From: an uncultured Clostridia bacterium
Lineage (GTDB): Bacteria > Bacillota > Clostridia > Oscillospirales > Acutalibacteraceae
Length of the DNA: 64,000 nucleotides
Direction of reading: 5' to 3'
NCBI GenBank assembly: GCA_944384905.1
Contig: CALWVE010000033.1
Span: forward strand, 31,697 to 95,696
The position numbers and the translations under genes were made by a program. Each line of letters starts with the position of its first letter. Positions within the stretch are counted from its first letter, which is position 1. The notes under the pieces were generated by a model. That model made no database searches. It was not told the DNA's origin and worked only from the letters and a program-made list of their open reading frames with translations. This document shows, piece by piece, positions 45,490-53,875 of the stretch.

Positions 45490-47043
45490 TTAAATTTTAG
45501 GCTGCTTATAACCGCACTGGTTACAGAAGGCTGCACCGGCAGGCAACTGCGCACCACAATTCACGCAATATTTAACGGCCGGGCGAACCGGTTCTTCCTG
45601 CGGCTTAGGTGCTTCCGGTTTTTTAGTCTCAACAAGAGGCTCCTCTTTCTGAACAACAGGCTGCGCCGAAACAACGCCCTCCTCGGGAGGAAGCACAACG
45701 GCAGCCGCTTTTTCTTCTTTTGGCTGAGGATCAACCGGAGTCGGCTTTTCGACCGATACAGGCTGAACGGTAGGAATAGCCGACACCACATTCTGTTCGG
45801 GCGGAAGAATCACAGCCGCACCAACCGGCTTTTCCGGCTCAATCTTCACAGGCTCAACCGGTTCAGGCTTGGGAACCGGAACAACGGGCGGTACCGGAAT
45901 TTCTTTCTCTTCAGCAACAGGCGGTTCATCATAAACCGGTGCTTCCACAATGTCCGGTGTTTCTTCCAAAACAGGCTCGGTGACAGGTTCTACCGGAGCA
46001 GGGGTCTCGACCGGCTCGACAGGTGTTGCCGGAGTGGCAGGCTCGGAATCAACAGGAAGATTAGGAATGGGAGCCGTAAAGGTCTGCTTCTGCTCAACGG
46101 AGACATGCATTTCCATCGGCGAAGCCGGAGCATGCGGAGGTTGAACCTGATATCCCGAACGCGGCGGATTTTCTGCAAGGCGCACAGGCTGCATCCGACG
46201 GCGATAGATCAGCAGCTGAATGGTAAGCAGCAGCATAGCAGTAAGGCCGCAAATCTGCGTCAGAAGGCTGAAAATGCCATACAGCGAAACAGCTCCGGGA
46301 CGCATGAAAAACGTCGTCATCAAAGCTACAGGCATGCTCAAAAGGCCGAACACGAACAAAATAAAATTCATGACGATGAGGAACATGGAAACCGGACGGC
46401 CTGCCTTACCTGTGCGGGCCGTATATTTCACACGGCTGATTGTATTCAGAGCGGAACCCAAATACACAAATACCAGCGTAAAAACAGCGGCTACCACTAC
46501 AATCACCAGAATCATCATGGCCCAGCTCATTCCCATAACGGCTGCACCCGATGTATCTCCGGTAAAACCGGCGCTCATTGCCGCGGAACCTGCGGCAAGT
46601 GCAACAGATGCAATCACAAAAAGAACTGCATAAATGAGCGCTGCCAGACCCAGCAAGACGATCGAAACAATTACCATAGACTGGATCAGCGTTAAGCCGC
46701 CGGTACCGACCGGGCTTTTCCGGCTGCGTGCCGCGCTAAAAGCGCACCAAAAGCCGATTACGTACAGAAGCTGCAACAGAATACTGAAACCAAGCGTAAA
46801 AAGGACAATCCCCTTATACGAAGAAAACAGCACACGCGCCTGAGTGGATGGCAGCTGATACAGAATGCTGCTCACCATCGAATCCACATTCAACATATTT
46901 ACAGAAGTGAATAAAGCGGAAAGCGTGAGCAAAATTGTCGCTACCAAAAACAACGGACTACCCATGCAAGCACGCAGAATCTGTACAGCCTGCGGCTCAC
47001 GGGTTCTTGGATCAACAGGCGGCATCCGGAAAGTTTGATTCAC
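45490..47043 (-). CDS. Multi-pass membrane protein with Pro-rich linker and zinc ribbon
   Basis: 517 residues of unknown function. About six membrane helices occupy residues 28-275 (pairs near 32-55 and 75-100, long ones near 122-155, 172-205, 220-245 and 250-278). A Pro/Val/Glu-rich linker of about 180 residues follows, with an internal near-repeat (AAVILPPEQNVVSAIP and AAVVLPPEEGVVSAQP). The end is a zinc ribbon, YCVNCGAQLPAGAAFCNQCG. This layout is frequent in clostridial proteins of unknown role. Its own promoter is recognised upstream. Confidence 0.8.
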   Translation of the reverse strand: MNQTFRMPPVDPRTREPQAVQILRACMGSPLFLVATILLTLSALFTSVNMLNVDSMVSSILYQLPSTQARVLFSSYKGIVLFTLGFSILLQLLYVIGFWCAFSAARSRKSPVGTGGLTLIQSMVIVSIVLLGLAALIYAVLFVIASVALAAGSAAMSAGFTGDTSGAAVMGMSWAMMILVIVVVAAVFTLVFVYLGSALNTISRVKYTARTGKAGRPVSMFLIVMNFILFVFGLLSMPVALMTTFFMRPGAVSLYGIFSLLTQICGLTAMLLLTIQLLIYRRRMQPVRLAENPPRSGYQVQPPHAPASPMEMHVSVEQKQTFTAPIPNLPVDSEPATPATPVEPVETPAPVEPVTEPVLEETPDIVEAPVYDEPPVAEEKEIPVPPVVPVPKPEPVEPVKIEPEKPVGAAVILPPEQNVVSAIPTVQPVSVEKPTPVDPQPKEEKAAAVVLPPEEGVVSAQPVVQKEEPLVETKKPEAPKPQEEPVRPAVKYCVNCGAQLPAGAAFCNQCGYKQPKI

Positions 47044-47093
47044 AAAAATCGCCCCTTTACTGATTGCGTATAAAACACGCAGATTTTATTTAC

Positions 47094-47122
47094 ATTATAA
47101 CAACCGCACTACCATGTTTCAA
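47094..47122 (-). promoter_or_regulatory. Promoter of the zinc-ribbon membrane protein gene
   Basis: Minus-strand TTGAAA (47117-47122), 17-base spacer, TATAAT (47094-47099), 50 bases before the start codon. Confidence 0.75.
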
Positions 47123-47157
47123 TGTTATTTTGCATAAATCGAAAGATTTTGACAAGA

Positions 47158-47682
47158 TTATTTTCGAGAAACAAACTCGAAAGCCAGGCGCGGATCTCCG
47201 TTTTCCAGATAAATCACGCCGCAGGGAAGAAAACCTTCCTTTTGGATAGCACCCTGCATTGGGTAATTATCTGCATGCGTATCGATTCTGAGGTGCCCGC
47301 ATTTTGCTTTACAATATGCGGCACAGCGAGAGAATACGCCTTTCAGCTCCCCGTCGGAAGCCACACGGTGAATCGCCGCATACGGGGAATCATCCCGCCA
47401 GGCGCCCTCGATCACACGATAAGTCGGATCTTCTCCCGGAATAAACGCAAAGGCGGCATGGACTTTCCCCTTTGATTCCATCACATACAGCTCGCCGCGC
47501 GCAATATTTTTCTCAAGCTCGCAAGCGGGCGGATTGTTATTCCCCCACTGCGAAGGATTGTTATGCGCACGCATAAAGGCACGTGCAGCCTCATAAACCC
47601 GCAGCAATTCGGGCACATCGCCGATAACGGCGGGACGAATCGTAACTTCTGCCTGCTCGGGGCAGGATGGAATCAGACACAT
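47158..47682 (-). CDS. GNAT family N-acetyltransferase
   Basis: 174 residues from the ATG at 47680-47682 with GGGAGG upstream; the long upstream frame is antisense to asnB and not real. It opens VTIRPAVIGDVPELLRVYEAARAFM, shows ELYVMESKGKVHAAFAFIPG, and the acetyl-CoA region IHRVASDGELKGVFSRCAAYC with the following LRIDTHADNYPMQGAIQKEGF, a familiar clostridial GNAT pattern. Acceptor unknown. Divergent from asnB. Confidence 0.85.
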   Translation of the reverse strand: MCLIPSCPEQAEVTIRPAVIGDVPELLRVYEAARAFMRAHNNPSQWGNNNPPACELEKNIARGELYVMESKGKVHAAFAFIPGEDPTYRVIEGAWRDDSPYAAIHRVASDGELKGVFSRCAAYCKAKCGHLRIDTHADNYPMQGAIQKEGFLPCGVIYLENGDPRLAFEFVSRK

Positions 47683-47823
47683 AAATAAGCCTCCCAAAAA
47701 ACTTTTTCCCATTATAACACAGTCACATCCTGTATAAAAGTTTTTTGTATGCGCAGGAAAACGCGCACTTTTTCCTTTGTTTTGGAATAGACTGAAGTGT
47801 AGTAATTTGAAAAGGGTGGTATT

Positions 47824-49677
47824 ATGTGCGGATTTGCAGGCTTTTCCGTGATGGACGACGATCTTTTGCACGAACAGTATCTGTGGCGACGGCTGGCACT
47901 GGATATGGCCGAAAGCGCGGCACACCGCGGGCCTGATGACCGGGGCGTACATGTTTCTCCGCACGCGGCGCTGGCGCATGTCCGGCTGGCGGTGATGGAC
48001 CCGGAAAACGGTGCTCAACCCATGTCAGCCGTAAAAAACGGTTTTACATACACCATCGCATACAACGGCGAGCTCTATAATGCGCCCGAATTGCGTGAGA
48101 CTCTGCGCTCTTTGGGATACACGTTTGAAACAACCTGTGATACGGAAGTTTTGCTGAAAGCCTATATGCATTACGGCGAACATGTAGCCGAACAGCTCAA
48201 CGGCATCTATGCTTTCGCGGTAGACGACGAGGCGCGCGGCATTTTGTACCTTTGCCGCGACCGATTTGGTGTAAAGCCATTGTTCTATACACAAGTAGGT
48301 AACCGGCTGGTATTCGGCTCGGAAATCAAGACTTTGTTCCGTTATCCGGGCGTTACGCCAATCATCGGGCGGCAAGGCCTCTGTGAAGTATTTGGCCTTG
48401 GCCCTATGCGTACGGCCGGATGCGGCGTATTTGAAAATATCCATGAACTTTTGCCGGGCAACTGTGCAGTATTTGACCTTTACGGATTGCACGCACGCGC
48501 TTATTACACATTAAAAAGCTACGAACACACCGATTCCTTCGAAAAAACGGTTGAAACGGTGCGCGGCCTTTTGGAAGACATTATCGAGCGTCAGACGGCA
48601 TCGGATGTTCCGCTTTGCACATTCCTTTCCGGCGGGTTGGATTCGAGTGTTGTCACGGCTTTGGTTGCGCGCGAGATGCGCAAAAAGGGTATGGATCTGG
48701 CAACGTATTCGTTTGACTTCGAAGGGAACCGGCAGTTCTTTACGCCAAGCGCGTTCCAGCCCGATCAGGATCAGCCCTGGGCCGAAAAAGTAAGCCGGAT
48801 TTTGGGTACGCATCACACCACACTGGTCTGCGACAATCAATCGCTGGCCGATTCCCTTTCCCCCGCTCTGCACGCCAAAGACCTGCCGGGCATGGCCGAC
48901 GTAGACGGATCGCTGGTTTACTTCTGCGGACTGGTTAAGCAAAACCATACCGTGGCGCTTTGCGGCGAATGCGCTGATGAAATTTTCGGCGGGTATCCGT
49001 GGTTCCACAAAAAAGAAGCGCTCGAAGGCCACACGTTCCCGTGGTCGCCAGATCTTTCCGTCAGAATCCGTCTGCTGACGCCCGAACTGCGGGAAAAGCT
49101 CCGGCTGGAAGACTATGTGCAGGAGCGCTACGATGAACTGCTGCAGCAAGTACCGAAGCTCGAAGGAGAATCTCCCGAAGAAGCACGTCGGCGGGAAATC
49201 GGCTATTTGAATATTTACCGCTTTATGGCAACCCTGCTCGACCGCAAAGACCGCTGCAGCATGGCGCACGGGTTGGAAGTCCGCGTACCTTTTGCGGATC
49301 ACCGGCTGCTGGAATATGTCTTCAACACGCCATGGGATTACAAAGCCCGCAACGGTGTCCCCAAAGTCCTGTTGCGTGAAGCCGCCCGCGGGCTGCTCCC
49401 GGACGAAGTGCTGGATCGCCGCAAGAGTCCGTACCCCAAAACGCACAATCCCGGTTACGAGGCAATTCTGAAACAGCGCTTGCGCGCAGTTTTGCAGCAA
49501 TCGGATTCCCCGCTGCACGGCCTGATTGCCGAAGACGTGATTCACGGCCTTTTGGGAGAAAGCTTTGATTACGGCAAACCGTGGTTTGGCCAGTTGATGG
49601 CCGGGCCGCAGCTGCTCGCTTATCTTTTGCAGATCGATGAATGGATTCGCACCACACCGGTGGAGATTCGCTTATAA
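47824..49677 (+). CDS. asnB: Asparagine synthase (glutamine-hydrolysing)
   Basis: 617 residues. Class II glutaminase domain with the N-terminal catalytic Cys exposed after Met removal (MCGFAGF), HRGPDDRGV, AYNGELYN and CRDRFGVKPLFY; then the synthetase domain with the ATP loop FLSGGLDSSVVTAL (near 262), GECADEIFGGYPWF, MATLLDRKDRCSMAHGLEVRVPF and RRKSPYPKTHNP. It makes asparagine from aspartate, ATP and glutamine. Length is normal. AAAAGGGTGG precedes the ATG. Confidence 0.95.
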   Translation: MCGFAGFSVMDDDLLHEQYLWRRLALDMAESAAHRGPDDRGVHVSPHAALAHVRLAVMDPENGAQPMSAVKNGFTYTIAYNGELYNAPELRETLRSLGYTFETTCDTEVLLKAYMHYGEHVAEQLNGIYAFAVDDEARGILYLCRDRFGVKPLFYTQVGNRLVFGSEIKTLFRYPGVTPIIGRQGLCEVFGLGPMRTAGCGVFENIHELLPGNCAVFDLYGLHARAYYTLKSYEHTDSFEKTVETVRGLLEDIIERQTASDVPLCTFLSGGLDSSVVTALVAREMRKKGMDLATYSFDFEGNRQFFTPSAFQPDQDQPWAEKVSRILGTHHTTLVCDNQSLADSLSPALHAKDLPGMADVDGSLVYFCGLVKQNHTVALCGECADEIFGGYPWFHKKEALEGHTFPWSPDLSVRIRLLTPELREKLRLEDYVQERYDELLQQVPKLEGESPEEARRREIGYLNIYRFMATLLDRKDRCSMAHGLEVRVPFADHRLLEYVFNTPWDYKARNGVPKVLLREAARGLLPDEVLDRRKSPYPKTHNPGYEAILKQRLRAVLQQSDSPLHGLIAEDVIHGLLGESFDYGKPWFGQLMAGPQLLAYLLQIDEWIRTTPVEIRL

Positions 49678-49685
49678 ATGAAACG

Positions 49686-49726
49686 CCCTGCGCAGACTGT
49701 ACAAAGCCTACGCAGGGTATTTTTTA
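49686..49726 (+). terminator. Terminator of asnB
   Basis: CCCTGCG and CGCAGGG around an 18-base loop, followed by TATTTTTTAT, 9 bases after the stop. Confidence 0.78.
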
Positions 49727-49807
49727 TAGTAAAGTATCCTCCGCTTGTCAAACGTCCGGCTTCCTGCTATACTGAACTTATTCGACACGGGAGAAAGGAC
49801 GGATAAG

Positions 49808-50749
49808 ATGGAACCGATTGCCAAAACCATATTGGAACGTTTTCAGGTTCGAAAAAGTGCGCAGCAAAAGATTGCTTTTTATCATTGGCTCGAAACGCTT
49901 TGCAAAGAAAACGGCACAGCCTGCCGCGTGGAAACCGGCGGTCTGCTGAACAGCCGCAACATCATTCTTGGGAATCCGGATACGGCCGAAATTCTGCTGA
50001 CCGCGCATTACGATACCTGTGCGCGCATGCCGTTCCCCAATCTGCTCTTCCCGCGCAACATCCTGCTGACGTTATTGGCTCAGCTGGGCGTTTTGCTGCC
50101 GATCTTTTTTATTTGGGGCGTCGCAGTTGCACTGGCCGCACAGCTGATTGAAGCACAGGAATTTTACTGGCCTGTATACGGCGCCGGTTTGCTGGCCTTT
50201 ATGCTTTGCATGATGGCAGGCCCCGCCAACCCGCACACCGCCAACGACAACACCTCCGGTGTCGTCACCGTGCTGCGCACCTGGTTTGCTTTAAGCGCGG
50301 AACAGCGCGCCAAAACGGCCTGCGTCCTGTTCGATTACGAAGAACTGGGGCTGATCGGTTCCGCTCGTTTTGTAAAATGCCATCCAAAGGCGGCCAAAGA
50401 AGCTTTGGTGCTGAATTTTGACTGTGTCTCAGACGGAGATTCTATCTTGTTCGTGTCAAAACCTGGTGCTGCTCATCATCCGCTTTTTCATACCTTGCAA
50501 AAAGCTTGTGAAACAACAGCCGCAAACGGCAAAGCTTGTCATTTTTATCCCAGCAAAAGCACCTTCTACCCATCGGATCAGATGAACTTTAAGCGCGGCA
50601 TCGGCGTTGCCGCTTTTCATAAAAAGAAGCTGGGCTACCGGATCGGGCGGATTCACACCGTACGCGATACCGTATACGATGAACAAAACATTGATCTGCT
50701 GGTAGCGGCCGTTTCGGGCTGGATCAGCCAAACGGAGGAATCGGCATGA
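49808..50749 (+). CDS. M28-family metallopeptidase with membrane hairpin
   Basis: 313 residues from the ATG at 49808 (AAAGGA upstream). Zinc ligands of the M28 aminopeptidase fold are all visible: His in LTAHYDTCARMPF, Asp in TANDNTSGVV, the catalytic Glu pair in LFDYEELGLIGS, Asp in LNFDCVSDGD and His in GRIHTVRDTV. Two hydrophobic segments (ILLTLLAQLGVLLPIFFIWG and VYGAGLLAFMLCMMAG) are inserted between the first and second ligand. The last bases overlap the next gene (ATGA), so they form an operon. Substrate unknown. Confidence 0.85.
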   Translation: MEPIAKTILERFQVRKSAQQKIAFYHWLETLCKENGTACRVETGGLLNSRNIILGNPDTAEILLTAHYDTCARMPFPNLLFPRNILLTLLAQLGVLLPIFFIWGVAVALAAQLIEAQEFYWPVYGAGLLAFMLCMMAGPANPHTANDNTSGVVTVLRTWFALSAEQRAKTACVLFDYEELGLIGSARFVKCHPKAAKEALVLNFDCVSDGDSILFVSKPGAAHHPLFHTLQKACETTAANGKACHFYPSKSTFYPSDQMNFKRGIGVAAFHKKKLGYRIGRIHTVRDTVYDEQNIDLLVAAVSGWISQTEESA

Positions 50750-51390
50750 CAACTTTATACATTGTGCGCCACGGACAGAGCGTGGCCAATCTGGAAGAAC
50801 GCTTTGCCGGGCACAGCGATTTTCCGCTAACCGATCTGGGACGCCGTCAGGCCGCCTGCGCCGCCGCTTATTTGAAAGAACATGTCCGGCTCGACGCTGT
50901 TTACGCCAGCGATCTTTCGCGCGCATGGGAAACCGGATCGATTATCGCCGAAGCACAAAATCTTACGCCGATTGCCGACAAAGGCCTGCGGGAAATCTGG
51001 GCCGGGCTTTGGGAATCGAAAAAATTCAGCGAACTGGAAGCCGAATTCCCGGAAAGCTACACCGTATGGAAACAAAACATCGGCCGCGCGGCCTGTGACG
51101 GCGGTGAAAGCATTGCGCAAGTACGCCGGCGTGTATGGGCGGCTGTAACGGCAATCGTGAAGAAACATCCGGGCGAACATATCGGCATCGCAAGCCACGG
51201 TGCGGCGATCCGCTCGCTGGAAGCCGAAATCCGGGGACTCTCGCCCGATGAGGTGAAAGATTACCCGTGGGTGGGCAACGCCTCGATTACAACGGTTGTA
51301 TTCGACGATACGATGCACGCCGAAATTGTGGAGCGCGACAACCGCGAACCACTGGGCGATCTGGCCTCTTCTCTTCCGGCCAATGTTTAA
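50746..51390 (+). CDS. Histidine phosphatase family protein
   Basis: 214 residues. Catalytic motif LYIVRHGQSVANLEERFAG at the N-terminus (RHG), then LTDLGRRQA, YASDLSRAWETGSII, a Glu in LREIWAGLWE, and the second His in IGIASHGAAIRSLEAEI. It is of the cofactor-dependent phosphoglycerate mutase/CobC type; a broad phosphatase is as likely as a specific role. Translationally coupled to the M28 gene. Confidence 0.9.
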   Translation: MTTLYIVRHGQSVANLEERFAGHSDFPLTDLGRRQAACAAAYLKEHVRLDAVYASDLSRAWETGSIIAEAQNLTPIADKGLREIWAGLWESKKFSELEAEFPESYTVWKQNIGRAACDGGESIAQVRRRVWAAVTAIVKKHPGEHIGIASHGAAIRSLEAEIRGLSPDEVKDYPWVGNASITTVVFDDTMHAEIVERDNREPLGDLASSLPANV

Positions 51391-51391
51391 T

Positions 51392-52282
51392 TCATTCACT
51401 CCATTCCGGTTCGCGGCGGCGTTCCGTCTTTTTTCCGGCATAAGCCGAACGATATTGCAGCGGGGTCATGCCCGCTGCTTTTTTTAATGCGCCGATCAGG
51501 ATCTTGCTTTCTCCAAACCCGGCGCGCGCTGCAATTTCGCTTACCGGCAAGTCGGTTCCGATCAGCCATTCCTTAGCGCGGTTGATGCGGAACAGACGCA
51601 GATATTCCCCGGGCGCAGAACCCGTAACCGCCCGGAACACACGGATAAAATGATATTTACTCAGTCCGCAAAGCGCGGCCAGATCGTCTACCCCAAGCGG
51701 CTCGGCAAAATGCTGTTCCATATACAACCGGACTTTTTCAATCCGGCCGTGTACGGGAGATTCATCTTCTGTATAGCGCGAAAGGCATACCCAGGATGTG
51801 AGCATATCTGAAAGCAGATTACTGATTTCAAAATGCGTATACTTACCGTTTTCCGCAATTTTATTCCGAAGCTTTCCCCACCACGATTCCAGACTGCCCT
51901 CTTCCGGATAGAGAATATGCAGCCCATCCCCGTTGATCGCCTGCAGATAAGGCGGCACACCTTCGCCGTTAAAATGCACCCACAAAAAGCGCCAGTTTTC
52001 TCCATGCGTATGGTAAATGTGGTATTTTCGGCAATCAAACACTACCAGGGAACCCTTTGGAAGCAGCACATGGTCGTTCCCGCAGGTCAGCTCACCTTCT
52101 CCGCCCAGCGTATACAGCATCAGATACTCTTCGCGGGCACTGCGCTCGGTATAGTAATCCCCGCCGCAGTCAAAATCTCCGATTACCGAAAGATAAAACG
52201 GAAGCTGTTTCGTTTCGGGATGACCGGTATACGGATAAGAAAACTGACGGCTGCGGTCTGCGCCGAAATTGTATTTAAACAT
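51392..52282 (-). CDS. AraC family regulator adjoining URO-D 2
   Basis: 296 residues from the ATG at 52280-52282 (GGAGG upstream). N-terminal sugar-type cupin (YLMLYTLGGEGELTCGNDHVLLPKGSLVVFDCRKYHIYH, then WRFLWVHFNG) and C-terminal helix-turn-helix pair (LGVDDLAALCGLSKYHFIRVFRAVTG and VSEIAARAGFGESKILIGALKKAAGMTPLQYR). It diverges from URO-D gene 2 over a 144-base gap with a palindrome and is the natural candidate to control it. Convergent with the phosphatase gene, 1 base apart. Confidence 0.88.
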   Translation of the reverse strand: MFKYNFGADRSRQFSYPYTGHPETKQLPFYLSVIGDFDCGGDYYTERSAREEYLMLYTLGGEGELTCGNDHVLLPKGSLVVFDCRKYHIYHTHGENWRFLWVHFNGEGVPPYLQAINGDGLHILYPEEGSLESWWGKLRNKIAENGKYTHFEISNLLSDMLTSWVCLSRYTEDESPVHGRIEKVRLYMEQHFAEPLGVDDLAALCGLSKYHFIRVFRAVTGSAPGEYLRLFRINRAKEWLIGTDLPVSEIAARAGFGESKILIGALKKAAGMTPLQYRSAYAGKKTERRREPEWSE

Positions 52283-52340
52283 CCGGCCGCCTCCTTTCAA
52301 AAGAAAGCAATTTTAAGGAATTTTTTCGCAATAACTTATC

Positions 52341-52381
52341 TTGTATTCTATCACGTCCTGCGCTATGATACAAGTATCATA
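52341..52381 (+). promoter_or_regulatory. Promoter of URO-D 2 with overlapping palindrome
   Basis: TTGTAT (52341-52346), 17-base spacer, TATGAT (52364-52369). An 18-base perfect palindrome, TATGATAC-AA-GTATCATA minus none of its pairs (52364-52381), overlaps the -10 and start site, a likely regulator site. Confidence 0.7.
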
Positions 52382-52426
52382 CGGCTATGGCGCCAAAACG
52401 CCGGCCGCCAAAGAGGAGAAAGCGAC

Positions 52427-53554
52427 ATGACACACAGAGAGAATATTCTGGCCATTCTGCACGGGCAGGATTACGAAGCCATGCCTATTGTTTCGTTTGG
52501 TTACTGGCGCGAGACGCTGCAGAAATGGGCCGCAGAAGGACACATCACCCAGGAAGAAGCCGACGGTTATGCCAAAGAGGGTGACAACAGCCAGTGGGAT
52601 CAGTCTGTTATGAAACGGCTGGGATTCGATTTCAACTGGAACTCCTGTGTCGGCTGTTCCGTAGATCTGTTCCCCAATTTTGAAAAAGAAATTCTGGAAA
52701 AACGCCCGGACGGTTCCCAGGTTGTACGCGATCCTGTGGGACTGATCGTATTGGAAAAGCCGGGTACGGTTTCCATTCCCGCCGAAATCGGCACCTCGCT
52801 GATGGATCGTGAATCATGGGAAGAACTGTATCTGCCGCGTTTGCAGTGGTCGGATGACCGCTATAACGCCGAATTGCTCAAGAGCCTTACAAGCACCGAA
52901 GGGCGCGAAATCCCGATCGGCATTCACTGCGGCTCGCTGATGGGCACCATGCGCAATTTCCTGGGCGTGGAACAGCTGAGCTATCTGTATGTGGACGATG
53001 AAGATCTGTTCAAGGAAATCATCGACACCATGGCCGGTCTTTCGTATAAATGGGTTGAAACTGCGCTGAAATCCGGCGCTAAATTCGATTACGCCCATTA
53101 CTGGGAAGACATCTGCTTTAAAAACGGCCCGCTGGTCAATCCCACGATGTTCCGCGAATGGGTTGGCCCGCACTACAAGAAAACGACCGATCTGCTGCGC
53201 TCCTACGGCGTGGATATTGTTTCGGTAGACTGCGACGGCTGCATCGACAAATTGGTTCCGATCTGGTTTGAAAACGGCGTCAACACGATGTTCCCGATCG
53301 AAGTGGGTACCTGGAACGCCAGCATCGCCCCATGGCGTGCACAGTATGGCGAAGGCCTGCGCGGCGTAGGCGGTATGAACAAGACCGTATTTGCCCGCGA
53401 CTACAAAGCGGTTGACGAAGAAATCGAGCGCCTGAAGCCGCTGATCGAACTGGGCGGCTATATTCCCTGCCCCGACCATCGTATCGCACCCGACGCCAAA
53501 TTTGAGAATGTGCAGTACTACTGCGAACAGCTCAGAAAGGCTATGTCTAAATAA
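52427..53554 (+). CDS. Uroporphyrinogen decarboxylase-family protein (paralogue 2)
   Basis: 375 residues from the ATG at 52427 (GAGGAG upstream); the longer open frame from 51833 is antisense to the AraC gene. PF01208 fold; MtaA-like zinc position reads DCDG (in SVDCDGCIDKLVPIWFENG). The C-terminus has CPDHRIAPDAKFENVQYYC, matching paralogues 1 and 6. The opening THRENILAILHGQDYEAMP is the typical start of methyltransferase-like members. Monocistronic, divergent from an AraC gene. Substrate unknown. Confidence 0.88.
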   Translation: MTHRENILAILHGQDYEAMPIVSFGYWRETLQKWAAEGHITQEEADGYAKEGDNSQWDQSVMKRLGFDFNWNSCVGCSVDLFPNFEKEILEKRPDGSQVVRDPVGLIVLEKPGTVSIPAEIGTSLMDRESWEELYLPRLQWSDDRYNAELLKSLTSTEGREIPIGIHCGSLMGTMRNFLGVEQLSYLYVDDEDLFKEIIDTMAGLSYKWVETALKSGAKFDYAHYWEDICFKNGPLVNPTMFREWVGPHYKKTTDLLRSYGVDIVSVDCDGCIDKLVPIWFENGVNTMFPIEVGTWNASIAPWRAQYGEGLRGVGGMNKTVFARDYKAVDEEIERLKPLIELGGYIPCPDHRIAPDAKFENVQYYCEQLRKAMSK

Positions 53555-53567
53555 TCTAAACAAACCG

Positions 53568-53603
53568 AAAAGCCCGCAGGCGATTGCCTGCGGGCTTTAA
53601 TTT
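53568..53603 (+). terminator. Terminator of URO-D 2
   Basis: AAAGCCCGCAGGC and GCCTGCGGGCTTT around GATT, followed by AATTTG, 16 bases after the stop. Confidence 0.85.
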
Positions 53604-53634
53604 GACAAAAAGGGATAAACAATCGTTTCGGCAC

Positions 53635-53850
53635 CAGGGAACCCCCGGCGAGGGTTCCCTACGAAAGAAACGTCCACCGGACATTTCTTTCTACCCTCAT
53701 GCGCTTGTGAGGGCAAAAGTGTTCCGCTCTCTGCGGAGAGCGGCCAAAGGCGCCGCCTTTGGAATCCGCAAACCTTTGAAAAGGGCGCCGTGTGCCAGTG
53801 GCACACAAACAAGGCGCCGACCGTAGCGGTAGCGAAGAATTGATCGAAAC
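53635..53850 (+). repeat. Dispersed multi-hairpin repeat, copy B
   Basis: 216 bases. Same order of hairpins as copy A at 10369-10530. The second stem, AAGAAACGTCC/GGACATTTCTT, differs from copy A at three paired positions with matching changes on both sides. In the fifth stem, GTT of copy A is replaced by a 57-base segment that itself folds (GTGTGCC/GGCACAC, flanked by direct GGCGCC). It fills the 321-base gap between convergent URO-D genes 2 and 3. No gene in it. Confidence 0.8.
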
Positions 53851-53875
53851 CTTTCATGTTTATAAGGATTTTGCT

